Of a stretch of DNA of 64,000 nucleotides, positions 10,982-23,594 are shown one piece after another. A program made the translations under genes and the position numbers. Below the pieces are notes generated by a model. It was not told the DNA's origin. It did not search any database and worked only from the letters and a program-made list of their open reading frames with translations. The first letter of the stretch is position 1, and each line of letters opens with the position of its first letter. The DNA comes from Casuarina equisetifolia (taxonomy: Eukaryota; Streptophyta; Magnoliopsida; Fagales; Casuarinaceae), in contig CM052355.1 of the NCBI GenBank assembly GCA_028551475.1, forward strand, positions 1,116,001 to 1,180,000, given 5' to 3'.

Positions 10982-12708
10982 ATGAAGACACCAGCCAATG
11001 GCGCCGGAGCTGGCCCACCACCTCAGCTTTCAGTCCCTGCAAAGGTAAAGCTCTCTCTCTCTCTCTCTGTGTCTCTGGTCTGGCTGTTTCTATCCTGGGT
11101 TTTTACATGTGTAAGAAAGAAAGCATTGGACGAATCGGTGCGTTGGATCAGTTAGAATGAATTTCGTGCTTTTCTTCTTTTTTTTGGGTCTTTACTTCTT
11201 CTACGGCTGTGTTATTATGCCTGTTTTTTACGGACTTTCCATTCCCGCAAGTCTCCGTGAAAATCGAGGAAATCAAGTGGTATGTAATTTTGAAATGGAT
11301 TTTTGACCAACGGGCTTGTAACACGTGGCGCAGGAGCAGAGAAGAAGACCATAAACCCGGAGCTACGGTAAGCTAGCGCCGGAACCTGCCTCCGGGCTGG
11401 AACCCACGTGATGTACTTCCCTTAAGGCCACAGCGAAGAGGTATACTGTGTTGCCGTCTCTACTTAAATCTTTACTTTACTCATTCTGCTCTTCGGGTCG
11501 CAACTTGTATTAGCCTCTGATCTTTAATTTCTCCTGTCCGATTTTTTTTTGGTTTTAACTCTCTCTTCTCCTCTTTGTTGTTTTGGGAGATCTTTTTAGT
11601 TTTTCCTTTACCTAAAGTTGGTCGTTTTAGTTCATAAAGTGGTTTGGTGACTTAAATGAAGAAAGTTCATGTGAAAGGTGAAGAAAACGCATTGTGTCTT
11701 TTGCGGTTTTGTTCAAGTGGGTCTCTTTGGGTAGGTTACTATCGTTTTACCTTTTAGGGGACAGATGATGTCGTTTTAATGATGTAATTATGTGAGTCTT
11801 TCAGTTTAAGCGCCAGCCTTCTGAGTGGTGGCGATTATGTTGGTGTGCTGTAGGTATGAGATTAATTTATGCATTTAGTCACTTTGTTTTTGGTCTGGAC
11901 TTTTGTTGGCAGTGTTGTTATTTTTACTGCTACTGCAATTGATACACTCCTGGTAGTTCATTTTTTCAGCATGATCTGTAAAGTCCGAAACTTGTGTATT
12001 TTTGACCTTAGAACAAGGTGAAAAGACCTACCTATAAATTCTTAATTTGCTTGACATGATTATTGAATTCCAAACAGATAGTTTCTATAACTTCTACTGT
12101 AAGAAGAAGCTTTTACTTTCTTCAAGGTACCTTATCCTTTTCCTTTTGCAGTTGGTGTATCCTGTCTTGAAAGCCTCAATTCTGGTTTTAGGTTGCGGCT
12201 TCTATGAAAAAAGATGTGGACGCGCAAATCCCAAACTACTCAAATCTTCCGGCCGGGCTGCTTTGTCTCCTTCACAATGTCACTCTGCATGTGTATGGCT
12301 GAGCTTATCTGGCGCACCTTCCAGTTAGATTGATTTTTGCTACTAATTTAGTGATGTCTTTATTGTTTGAATTATTAGGCGGATCCAGAAACAGATGAAG
12401 TATATGCTCAGATGACACTCCAACCGGTTCCTTCTGTAAGGACTTGACATGAAACTTTTAGCATCTTTATCCTGTTGATAGAACTCTGTAGATTACCTGA
12501 AATCACATGATAGCATACGGTTTCTGAAAGTGAACATACCATGTCCTGCCAACTCAATCTGAATCCATCAAGCTTGATATGCAGTTTGACAAGGATGCTC
12601 TATTGAGATCAGATCTTGTACTCAAGACAAATAAACCCCCACCAGAGTTTTTCTGTAAGACGTTGGCAGCTAGTGATACAAGCACTCACGGGGACAATGA
12701 AACGTTGA
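10982..12708 (+). pseudogene. 5' part of an auxin response factor gene (ARF7/19-like), truncated with stops
   Basis: Intact members are nuclear transcription factors that bind auxin response elements through a B3 domain. Exon-like pieces keep the ARF intron pattern: 10982-11044 (MKTPANGAGAG to SVPAK), about 11337-11451 (EKKTINPEL ... GHSEE), 12192-12290 ([16 protein letters not shown] to LLHNVTLH), 12379-12435 (ADPETDEVYAQMTLQPVPS) and 12585-12708 ([17 protein letters not shown] to ASDTSTHG). The second piece has two in-frame TAA codons where the family has CAA (Gln), Trp changed to Arg, and a small deletion that removes the residues between AG and the Pro-Pro of the PLVNLPP segment. The sequence stops following the family inside B3, just after STHG, where an inverted-repeat element begins; B3's remainder, the ARF domain and PB1 are absent. 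The gene cannot give a functional ARF. Confidence 0.85.
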
Positions 12709-12902
12709 CAGTTTCATAATTACATACCCAGGTATTAAAAAATCCTCCACAGATAACACACAAAGACATATGACTCTGCCATAGGGAATCAGAGTTGCGA
12801 ACAGTAGAACAATCCAAAATAACACTCTATGGTGTTCTTAACAGTAGAACACCCTTTAAATTGTTCTTTATGGGAACTAAGGTTCTCAAATTAGAGTCAT
12901 CA
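12709..12902. repeat. left arm of the 1.2 kb inverted repeat
   Basis: Reverse complement of 13711-13903 over about 193 bp with around a dozen substitutions. Confidence 0.9.
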
Positions 12903-13483
12903 CTATTTCTTGGACTATAGGCAGATTCTAGGTCCACGTAGAATCTAGCTTGGTACACAGCAAGATGGGCATGGTAAACTGAGGGCACCGCAATAGTATT
13001 ATGGCGGGAACCCTTCTGAATATTAGGGTAGAGGAAAGAGAGGGTCATCCTTGAAACGTGGTCCAAGCAGGGGTCGTGGAATGGCACAACATAGTCTTGA
13101 ATGTCACAGTAGGTGAAGGAGAGAGTCATCCCGCAACCTACTCGTTGAGGGTATGGTGTTGGTGGCCACCCCAACTTGCGCCAAACAACCCTTGGTGAGG
13201 CAAGTTCATCCACCTGACCACCCAAACCATCTCAAGTGGCTTGCCGGGTAATTCAACATGTATCAACCTCCAGTGAAGATATGACGTTTACCTAAACAGC
13301 CTGATCGGTGGAGCAAGGGAAAAAGCTGTATGGTGAAGGCTAATCATTTTCGCGTCAGTGGGGGAGCTTTGTCCATTTTCGAGTATCATTTAAGTCATCT
13401 TTATTCTGGTTGTGTTTTGTGCAGTTTGTTTTTCTCTCTCTGCAATTTAGGTTGATATTTGTTGTTGATTATCATGCGTGATA

Positions 13484-13710
13484 GGTTACTATTACTCCAA
13501 AGCCTACATCACCTAAAGACAAACGTTCTATCATTGCTAAGCTGATGAAATTACCCAAAATGAAAGCTTCAGCGGATGATTATGCCTATAATGACTGGCA
13601 ATTCCATCTAATTTCTTGGAGGACAAAACTATCTGTACTCTTACCAATGAAGATGATGTATTTAGCAGGCCAAGATTCACCAGAATCTGCTGATGGTCCG
13701 GGAAGTGGTC
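13484..13710 (+). pseudogene. unrecognised coding-like fragment inside the inverted-repeat element
   Basis: After a plausible splice acceptor an open frame reads VTITPKPTSPKDKRS then IIAKLMKLPKMKASADD and continues to a TGA at the edge of the right arm. A neighbouring frame would join to the arm's own coding-like end (DDSDSRTLVPIKDN). I do not recognise the protein. The frame break at the junction suggests a decayed captured exon. Confidence 0.25.
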
Positions 13711-13903
13711 GATGACTCTGATTCGAGGACCCTAGTTCCTATAAAGGACAATTTAAAGGGTGTTCTACTGTTAGGAACACCATAGAGTGTTATTTTGGAT
13801 TGTTCTACTATTAGCAACTCTGATTCCCTATGGCAGAGTCATATGTCTTTGTGTGTTGTCTGTCGAGGATTTTTTGATACCTGGGTATGTAATTATGAAA
13901 CTG
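13711..13903. repeat. right arm of the 1.2 kb inverted repeat
   Basis: Inverted partner of 12709-12902. Confidence 0.9.
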
Positions 13904-15206
13904 GTTCTATGCAATGACTATCGATTCTCCTAGTTTACTTCATGTTTTCTGTTCTTGTCCGTGATGAGTCCGAGTTCGAGGAAGGTATTCCTTTGAGAAG
14001 AAAACCACTGCGTCCACTCATGAAGCATAATATTAAATAAATGCCATTGGTATGCAATGGAATTCAGACGTGGCCCCTTTTTCTCACCCGCTAGAAGAGA
14101 TGAAATGCGTAAATTTTATTTGAAATGTTATTTTCTAAGAAAAATAATTGTGTTGTTCTTGGACTAATTTTTAAGTAAAATTTGACTTTTTTAACACAAT
14201 ACTATTACTTTGAGTTGTAGTGCAACATGTATCTTCTCTTGAGAAATGTTTTTTCCACATTTTTTGAGTGTAGTGTGTTAAAAATGATATAATATAAGTT
14301 TAATGTCATTTAAATTCTTTTTAAAAAAGAGAAATTGTCACTCTCAAATGGGTTCTTTGATAATAATGAACTTTCAAAAACTTGTAATAGCGGGATGTCA
14401 GGCTGCCTTAGACTATCAAGATTAGAAATATGCATTGGGTATCTAAACACCCATCTAATGCATGCAAAAGACGGAATGTATGAGATCTTCCCACCTCTTA
14501 CCACTTGTAGTTGATCATGTTCGTCATTCAGAACAAACAGTAAAAAAAGAAAGGCATTTTTAATGGAGATTTCGATAACTCTCCATGTCATTGTGTGCCT
14601 CGAATGATTAATTAAGTCATGCAGGTATGTAGTAGGTAGTGCATGACAGACGGGATTGGTGTTTTTGTTAGTTTTCTTGAAACTTCTAGCCTGCACGAAG
14701 AAAAAGTGGGGAAAAACATTCCAACTTGGTTTAACTAAACAAGAAAACAAAGAGGGGCCGGTCGTCAGCTTAATTCACAAGAAGGATGAACAAGGGACCG
14801 GTTCAGTGAGGGGAATTTGCAAGCTTAGTCTTTGTTTTTTTTCTTTTTTTCGGGGGGGAGGGGGAAAGTTTATGAGATGTTGTTTGGGCAGTATTCTCCA
14901 ATTTACAATACCACCAAGTTGCAAAACGTTGTCTCCGTTTACTAATGTTTTTAACCTTCGACCTTGTAGGACGCCATGCGTAAAGCTGAAGTTGTAGCAA
15001 TGATGATTGCCTTGTGAAAATTAAATTGGTGGCTCCTCCACTATATGTTCTTACCACTCAAAAACTCTTGACGAGATTAACATTGGCCCTCACATATAGT
15101 TTATTTCATGATTTAATTTCTAATCCTTTAAACTCTCTTCACCACCCCTATGGGGATGGTCTAAAGGGTTCATAACTACTCTTACTGCATGACGCTTACC
15201 TGGCCA
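13904..15206. other. no recognisable gene
   Basis: Open frames such as 14310-14750 (minus) match no family I know and have no splice-consistent neighbours. A short G-rich stretch lies at about 14852-14866. Confidence 0.3.
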
Positions 15207-15440
15207 GCATCTAGATTCGGCCCCCAACATTCCCCACTTGTTCGACTATTGCCGAGCAGTTTTTGGATGTCAAACGGACCTCCTAATTTTAATGTGGTTG
15301 TATTTAAACTAGTCAACATTTAGATCCGGCTCTACCCAAACTTTTCTAGTTGATCCCAACATTCCTCACTTGTCCGACTGTTGCTGAGCAGTTTTTGGAT
15401 ATCAAACGGATCTCCCCAGAAGTTAACTTTAATGTGGTCA
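15207..15440. repeat. two-copy diverged tandem repeat
   Basis: A unit of roughly 110-130 bp occurs twice. Copy one (about 15207-15300) and copy two (about 15313-15440) share agcagtttttggat, caaacgga(c/t)ctcc, ccaacattcc(c/t)cactt and ttaatgtggt. The second copy carries extra sequence after its start. Function unknown; it looks like a piece of an old repeat. Confidence 0.8.
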
Positions 15441-16202
15441 TAATTTGGAGATAATTTACATATACTTGGCTGATGTTACAATGCCGCAGGTGTCCCAAAT
15501 CATGATGGCATCTTTGCTTGAATAACTTGTGCAATAAAGTATAGAATGGACAATTGATTTTTATTTTATTTTTTCACTTCAATTGGGATGGATGTTTTAC
15601 TTTTCTACTGGTTAAATATAAACTAACTAATTTGTAGATTCTATTATCAGTCTTTGTAGTATATTTCTTCTTGCAAAACTCAATTTTCTCAATACAATAA
15701 CGAATATTTAAGATATAAACTAGATTTATTCCGTGCCATTTAAGAAGTGGATATTTTTTCTCTTGATAATTTTTGTAGTTTGTATTTTGTATAATGTAAT
15801 TATTTTGTTTAGCTATATGAAAACTCCATTTTGCAGTGGCTTCAAGGTGGGGACCAAAAACTCAGGATTGCACCTTGTAAATAGAGGACACTCTAGGAAT
15901 AAGTTTTTCGATGATTTCAGTTCCAAAAAGATCGTTGTCTCATTGCAACATTTGTTTTGGGTGGCTTAGTTGTTTGTTGGATCCTTCTGGCCAAGTACTC
16001 TTATCTTCTTTGCCTTGATATCTGAACTATATTGTACATCAGATATTGAGGTACACGTTAGGTAGCCTAGAAAGGAGTATGTAGGAAATGGTGGTGAATC
16101 AAATATTCAAAGGCTTTTATATCTCTATCCAGGGATGAAATCAAAAGGATAAGAGAAAGAAAGCCATAGGGACCACTCCCACCATGTAGAAGCAAATCCT
16201 GG

Positions 16203-16341
16203 CGGAGGATTACTTCCAGCACTTCTTTCAGTAGAAGAGAGGACAAGATACTGGATCCAATGGTCACTGTTCTGTCTCTGGTTGCGGAGGATTACTTCCA
16301 GCACTTCTTTCAGTAGAAGAGAGGACAAGACATGGGATCCA
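16203..16341. repeat. recent tandem duplication of about 81 bp
   Basis: The stretch beginning cggaggattacttccagc and running through gaagagaggacaaga occurs at 16203-16259 and again at about 16284-16341 with almost no change, so the duplication is young. Confidence 0.9.
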
Positions 16342-16473
16342 CTTGTTTTCTCCGTTCGCTCCTCTTCATGTAAAGGTTAAGGCGTTTAACTCTATCTTAT
16401 ACCAGAAGAGAAGGTATCGCTGCTACTTGCTACTGGTTCTTGGTGAAGAATGAAACTGTTCACAAGGTCTGTA

Positions 16474-17180
16474 TGTTTTCAGGTTGGAAACAGAGTTGCG
16501 AAGTTTCTTGGCGCTACGAGGTATGGAGAAGGCACAACTCATGGGTGTCCAAATTACTAATTGTAGCTCAGAGCTCGCCAATGAAATGATTTGCAAGTGC
16601 TTCATCAAATGTCTAGTTAAACCTCGCTTTAATTTGCAACTGAACGCATACATGATTTAGATTTGTTTAGTACGCAATTTTTATATGTTAATTTGATGTT
16701 TGATCTAGTGCTTTTTTAGAATCTGACCAATGTGGCTGCAGCTGATTCTGAAGCTTCTATTTCCTCAAATGATCAAGAGATTAGTCAAGTTTGTTGACAT
16801 TTTCTGTAGAGCCACATTGGCAGACCAATTTACAGTGTCCTTTGGTGTATGCCGTTGTCCATTTGATTAATCCTGCATGCAAGCCGAGGTTTGGGACATG
16901 CTAAACATTTCATTTTATGGTTCCGATTCACAGAACTTGTTGGATTTGGTTGATATAATTTCTAAAAAATTGGATTTGGTTGCGTTAGAATCAGTGTGGT
17001 GTCAGACTGTTTGAAACGCAGCTCTATGCTTCTTGTTTATAATATAGCTGTGTATTATTGAAGCATTTGGAATACATTTGCAGGAGAATAGTACAGAAAA
17101 GAGACGGAAGAAAATTGAAGCTTCAATTTTGAAAATGGCAGCATTTTTTCCAGATCCTTCCAAAGCAGAAGAGTCTTACA
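16474..17180 (+). pseudogene. unrecognised, discontinuous coding-like pieces
   Basis: Three stretches look like exons of one decayed gene. At 16474-16659 a frame contains LETELRSFLALRGMEKAQLM then ITNCSSELANEMICKCF. At about 16740-16795 another reads AADSEASISSNDQEISQ, and at about 17084-17170 a third reads ENSTEKRRKKIEASILKMAA. Each follows an AG acceptor-like site. I cannot name the family. No start or full frame is visible. Confidence 0.25.
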
Positions 17181-17925
17181 GATTTGCTTCTCAAGGACCC
17201 TTAGCGTCGAACCTTTAGGAACCATGATCCTCACGCCCATGGAATTTCTTCATGCACGTTTTACACCAGCCTCCATTCTGCGCATTTTTTTTTTCCATTT
17301 TTTATTTCTTTGATAGGGAATTTCAGGTTCAAAAAGCTCATTCATGAGGAGACAAAAATTCCATACCCGTCTTTTATCATACTTGTTTGGGCACCAACGT
17401 TGTCCGTACAAGAAACCAGATCTTACTGGGACACTCTGAGAATTCAAACTCCTGATTCCAGGGAGGCGTGAGCTTCACGGCTAGTAATTTAACATACTTC
17501 AAGAAAATTTCATCTTTCTTCCTCATCAAAGTTTGGCCAAAAAAAAAAATTCTCATACAAGAAAGCCTAATTCAATATACTTCTGGAAAAATTCATCATA
17601 TTCAGAATAGAACAATCTTACCATTTACTTTGACAACATCCTTCCCAACATAGGACTTCATCTAGCAAATCATCTTAAAAAAATTCATACATGAATTTCA
17701 ATATTTTGTCTCAAGAAAACAGATTGGCAGTCTTTCACACCATATCTCTGAACAAAAGGCAACACATATGCAGATATATCACACAACAAGCCTTACTGAT
17801 AAATAACAAATTAAAACTTATGTACCACCTCTAAGAAAATCTTACTGAAGGAACAAGCAAATGCAAAAGCTATACATTGTTCATCCTTCCTTCCACCTTG
17901 TAAAATAGTGGAATGACCGATGATA

Positions 17926-20900
17926 TCAAACAAATTCAAAGCGCATAAGAACCTTCACAGATTTGTACTTCTCTCCCTTACGGTCATGGAGTGGAATGGC
18001 CCGTATCCCACTTCTCAATTCAAACACAGGGAGGCATATTTGGCCTCCAAAGTCATCCTTTTCAGACATGTCATACTCATGAACTTCAATTCGAAGCACA
18101 GCTAGTTCTGGGACTGTCAGTGGGAATTCAAACTCCTCATTCCAAGTAGGCACCCAGTTATCCTCTAGTGTCTTCGTTTTTTTCATCACAGTATCAGCAG
18201 GAACACCAGCAATTCCAACCTGCATACAGATTGATGAATTCATATCTCTAAAGCACAAAACCTTTTCACAAAAAACAGCCCATAATGAAGGCAATGGTAG
18301 ATTAAAGCAGATGAAAAAGGCATCCAAACAATAGGTCAAACTTAAGTAACTTAAAGTTCTGTGAATCAAGTTGGAGATTCTATCAACTTACCCTTGCATA
18401 GAAATCTGGAGGGGAATATTTATCGAAGTGCGTGTGCTTGAAATCATAATACCATCCTTCCCCCATGTATACAGTGACCTATTAATAAGAAAGAGGACTA
18501 TAAGTTGGAACAAAAGGGATGAATATCTATTATAGAAGCAATTCCTTTAAACATTGGAGGAAATTAAATACAGCTGAAAGCCCCAGAGTTCAAGAACTCA
18601 CCTTCAATGTTTTTTTCACCGGTAATTTAACTTTAGGATCAAAAACCTCACCGTGTGGACCGGCCTTTAGTAGTAAATCTGGTTTTTTAACATAACCACA
18701 CCCACCATTTGCTTTGAACATTCCATTCATCAACCAGAGTGATCTTCCATATCCCTATTATACGGAAGCACACTCTTAGAGATTATTGGAGGTAAACAAT
18801 GCCACAAATCTTTCACAACCTGAGATCAAAACTAGAACAGGAAAAAGACAATCTATGGATCAGCAAACATCAAAGATACACTTCACAGAAAGGCGACAGT
18901 CCAATAGCATATGCTCCTTTTCCATCAGAATAGTAGTTCCAGGTGGGTAATAGAATGCAAACTTATATTCATGAAAACGACAGAACCAAAGGTCTAATCA
19001 AGAAGCATTGCAATGCTACATACCGAGCCTGAACACCTCCCCGCCAACAACCCCCTTCCCTCTCCGCTAACATGCAACAACCTCCCCACCCCCACTCTAA
19101 AAAAAAAAAAAAAAAAAAACTAACCGCAAACAACACAAAAAAATATAAAAATATAAAAAAAATTCAAGAACAGCATATTTTATAAAATGACAAAAGGAAC
19201 ACCAAAAGAAAGATAAACAAACCTGCATATTAAACGCAACCATCTGAGCTCCATGTGTCCACCCAATAAGTGGATTGTAATTTGAAGAGTCAAAACGAAT
19301 ACCCTTTGGATATACCCTCAGAATATTTTGTTGGGTAAACCTACAGCAAGTCAACCATTAAAAAATGGAAAAATTCTTGGTTAGCAACAAAGATAGAAAC
19401 TATATTATGAGATATGTCTAAGCATGTTAGTACATAGCAATCAGGTTGAGATATAAGAGCCAACATTCAGAGTCAAGCCTGTGGCATTCCCGCCATATTG
19501 ACTTCACATCTACAGCATTAAATACTCTATTCGATGTCTCTGCTCAATGGATAAATCTAGTGCATCAGTGGAGCACTGTAAAATTTCTGCTCATTGGATA
19601 CAGCTACTATATCAGTATGGCACTTCGACATAATACTGAAAGCCCTTTTTTTTTTTTTTTCCATCATGATAAAGATAAAACTTATGTAGCAAGGTGAAGA
19701 TGTATCAAAGGCAGGTGCACGGTCAAGGGATTGGGAATTATTCTAGCTTTAATAACAGATAACCATGCCCACACTGTCCATTGTCCAAGTACACTAGCTT
19801 CAGTATGGGCATTTCTATTGATCCTTAACATACTATAGTTCACAGAAGAACTCATAAGCTTCTTGATATCATAAATTATAGTCTAAATCTAGAAATTCCA
19901 TCATTTTATAAATGGGTTCAACTACCACTGCTTCGTAGCACTTCATTAGCATACTATCCCAATCTCTTGTGTTAGTTCTAAGGCTCATGTCAGGCAAAGG
20001 TCTATGCCACCTCAATCTCAAGGGCAAGGACAACCAAACAATTATGCCTTCTCTCATGGTTTAGTCGACATTTAGCTTAATGCAATTTCAAGTAGATGGA
20101 CAAAGGGTGCAAATGGTTTAACTTTGGTTTCTTGTTACTCCTTGGAGTTATGAGTTAGATTCCAGCGAAAGCTTTTCCAAAGTATGTGGAAACCCTGTTT
20201 CTCAATCTGAAGATTATGTTCATGGATACTTGCGGATATGAGAATCTAAAAGTCTTTTAGAGGAAATTAAATCATCAATTAGCTCATCTGTCAATATAGT
20301 TTTGGTTGCTTCAGATCAGAGACAGAAATCATTCCCAACCTTGAGATACTGGTGAAAATGCACCTCAGTAACAGGTGTAGCTCATCTTCTTCCAATTGTT
20401 GGCATAGAGAACATAAAGTTCTTTCAACGTGGTGTAATCAGCAATTCTCTTCCTTGAGAGGCAATCATTCCATCACAATTCTCCACAAAAATGCTACGTT
20501 TTTCAGGAAACTTTACATTCCACAAAAATAGTAGACCGCTGTTAAGAGAGCAAGAATTCCTAAACTAAAACTGACAAATGGTTTCTAAACAAATGTTGGT
20601 GAATTTGTAATTAGAGAAGGGTTTCAAACAAAAGCACAAATGAAAGAAAGAAATTTAAGACTTCAATGGCCAGGCTAAGAAGCTTTGAGGGGAGCATCTA
20701 ACCATAATGTGGATGGAGACTCATCTGATAAAGAGATGAAGCGCATCTCACAGGAAAGGTTTTGTCGAACTCTAATGCCATTTAATTATCTCTTAAGTTC
20801 TGTCAGTATAGAACATTGTAATGCTTTTGAGGTTCTTTGCAATAAGCAATAAAGAAGCAAAAACTCAAAAGGATCCAGACTGCGTGGTGATTCTTGTAGA

Positions 20901-23594
20901 ATATTAACAAATAGGTAACGTAAAATACGCAAGACCTTTGAAAACCCAAAAACAGAAAAACAACCACAACAGAAAATCATATTAATACCTGACAATTTCT
21001 TTTGCATGAGCTACTACAGCCTTTTCAAGTTGTTGCTCACTTAAGCTAAGACGTCTCACTTTATCAGGATCCAACTTGAAACACTCCTGTAATCCACCTT
21101 TGGGCTTACCAGAATGAATGGTAATTAAACGCTTATATTGGGGTGCTGCCTGTTGGTGTGACCTATGATCCCCATCATCAAGATCTTCCTCCGCAATAGT
21201 ATCTCCTTCATCCAAATCACTCTGCCAGAAGTTGTTTCAATATGCAAGTGAAAATAAGTAATCATTACTTTGAACAAAACATGAATTAAAGTATCTACAA
21301 TATCTCCACACACCTTCTCATTTGCCACGGATATGCCTTTCAGGTTTGAGACTTCTCTCCCCCAAGCTCCTTCATCACCTAACTCTTTACCCTTCTGCGA
21401 ATCGTTGTCATTTTCCTTGATTTCTTTTGCCTCAAGGTACTCCTTAGGTGGTTTGGTTGATATGATAATCCTTTTTTTCAAGTATTCAGGGGATGGAAAC
21501 TCCTTCAAGTTTTCTGGGCCAGGAAAGAAGAGTATGTCTCCAAAAGTTTGAGTGACCATCTAGAAATTAGCGAAAGGATTATAAATTATTGGTCAAGAAA
21601 GCTGAGATACCAACAAAAAATTATCTAATCACCTCTGCAACTTTAGCCTGAAGATCTGGAGTAAGGTGGTCTTCTAGAGTTATAACAACTGGATACTCAG
21701 ATGCAGTAAAGGCGTGCTCCTTTATACACTTCAAACACTTGATCAGCGCCACTGGAGAAGTCAGTGTCCTATATGAGAAAAACAGCCTGTTAACTATGAG
21801 TACAATATGTAGCATTTTATTAACTCAACTAGAGGCGTAGTCCCAACTGAGTGAGGCCAACTACAAAAATCCCTTTCCTCCAACCAGCCTATATGACGCA
21901 ATATACTTGACTGTTCTTATTATAAACTTCAAGGATACTTGTGAAACTACATCCAGTGGAGGAATGGCGGAAAAAGCCAACTTGTACATTGTGTCATATT
22001 GGGGGACTTTAATCTTTTCTGTTCTAGGTTCCTACTCAAATGTTTTTCAATTCCATTTATTAGTCAAAATGCATTGTTATAGGAAATTTTTTGAAATCTC
22101 GCTCATCCAAATCAACTCTCTTGATCAAATATTGTATGAAAATCTAAAATGCACTGTAATACTAATGTCAACAACGTTAACGTCCAACTAGAGGTTCTTC
22201 AAAAAATATGATTTCATTGAGGCCTTGTGACTCACTTTCACAAAGACATAAAGCGGATGACAAGTTGCACGTTAAAGCCACATACCCTCCGTGAAGAACG
22301 TCCACATTATCTTTCGTGGAGTTTGGCCATATATCCAATTCGATAACCCGTACTCCCCTAAGCAGAGCCTGCATAATGGGGACATCGCTGCAGTCGCTAC
22401 TGAGTTGATTCCCAGTAAGATAGGAATTGTGACCCGTGTATATGAAATAATGAGACAGTGGCGCAGTCATATCATGGTGCACCTGAAATAGAACAGAATG
22501 TTAACAATAGCCTCCAGTCCACGGTTAATCATTAGTTACCATCCAATCTAAAATTAATCATTAGTCACAAAGAATTGAGGAGAGTAAAGTTTAGGAAGGC
22601 AAAACAAGAAAAAATATAGATTTCAAGATTACAAAAATGCTTTAAAGGATGTACTAGAAACCGTTTGCATGAAATGGACAATAGGTGCATGCTCAAACAA
22701 AGGAAGCAAGTACGCAAACAGGGAAAGAAAAACAAATATACGAACACACGCCACTAATGTAACATACACACGATCAAAGTCGGAAATTAAAAAGAATAAA
22801 CAGTAAATGGGTCCTTCTTTAACCAACACCTCGTAATAAAAATAAAAATTCCCAACCCAAGTACTTTTTCCCATCGTCGGCCGTAGCGTACTTGAGTTAT
22901 TTCTAGTTCTTCCGATATAGCAACAGCTGTGAAATCACAGATCTCCAAAGCATGCCACACGATGTTTAAAAGGCAGAAAAAAACTGCATTAATGTCGTTA
23001 AAAAAGTATGATCCAGTAAAATTATCCCACACAATAATGAGTACTGAGCACACTGCCACCAGTGACAGATTGGGAATTTCCAAAACAGTAATCTTTAACT
23101 CAGCAAAGTCACAGTTCGTCCTTTCTTTCCAAAAACAAACAGAGAAGAGATCACATATCTCACCAACATTTTTTCCTTTCTTTCCTTTTTCATCACTTCT
23201 CCTCGACCAAACACGACAAGCAATCAAAAAGTCCATAAACTAAACACAAACTACAGCCGGGGGGAGAGATGGAGAGCATTGTTACCCCGAGAGGAGCGAG
23301 AGGAGAGTTAGAGTCAGAGAACAAGTAGTGCTTAAAGAAGCCCTCCAGCCCGAGGCCCTTCCGGTGGAAGTGGCCGAGACCGTCGAGGACAGCCTGTGCG
23401 TCCTCCAAAGTCGTCTTCTCCTCCTTCTGGACCTCGATCAGGAACCTCCGCAAGTGATCGACGGTCATAGTCCCACTCTCAGAGTACTGCTCGAAAAGCA
23501 TCTTGATCTCCGCCGGCGCCTCTTTCGACGCCAGCCGGAACCGCCTCCGGAAGCAGAAGCACACTTTGTACGTCTGTGGAACCCGCTCTGACAT
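17926..23594 (-). CDS. PLC2: phosphoinositide-specific phospholipase C (PLC2-like), intact
   Basis: The enzyme cleaves PIP2 or PIP at the plasma membrane in a Ca2+-dependent way, giving diacylglycerol and inositol phosphates. Nine exons: 23286-23594, 22286-22482, 21633-21768, 21314-21559, 20989-21221, 19223-19340, 18602-18754, 18392-18478 and 17926-18219. They give 590 residues, the family's usual size. Residues 1-103 are the EF-hand-like region ([13 protein letters not shown]). The X domain follows with both catalytic His ([18 protein letters not shown] and DVLHG) and [11 protein letters not shown]. An acidic linker leads to the Y domain ([59 protein letters not shown]). The C2 domain (about 455-590) has [28 protein letters not shown] and SEKDDFGGQ and ends in FEFV. 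All borders are GT-AG. A very similar gene lies upstream at 24656-28591, a tandem duplicate. The specific match to PLC2 is from memory of the family. Confidence 0.93.

Larger units (their letters stand above)
12709..13903. mobile_element. 1.2 kb inverted-repeat element at the break point of the ARF pseudogene
   Basis: Arms 12709-12902 and 13711-13903 are inverted copies, over 90 percent identical by eye, both beginning cagtttcataattacatacc from the outside. They enclose about 810 bp. It starts exactly where ARF similarity ends, so it may have inserted there or mark a rearrangement. I found no convincing 8 or 9 bp target duplication: the outer flanks read gttga on the left and gttctatg on the right. 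The arms look partly coding, since each reads RTLVPIK(N/D)NLKGVLLL to a stop towards the outside, so this could be an inverted duplication of an exon end and not a standard transposon. Confidence 0.55.

Noticed and set aside
12827..13225. 132-codon minus-strand frame inside the 1.2 kb inverted-repeat element as a separate gene
   Set aside because: Its C-terminal end is duplicated in the other arm and it has no recognisable domain, so I treat it as part of the element.
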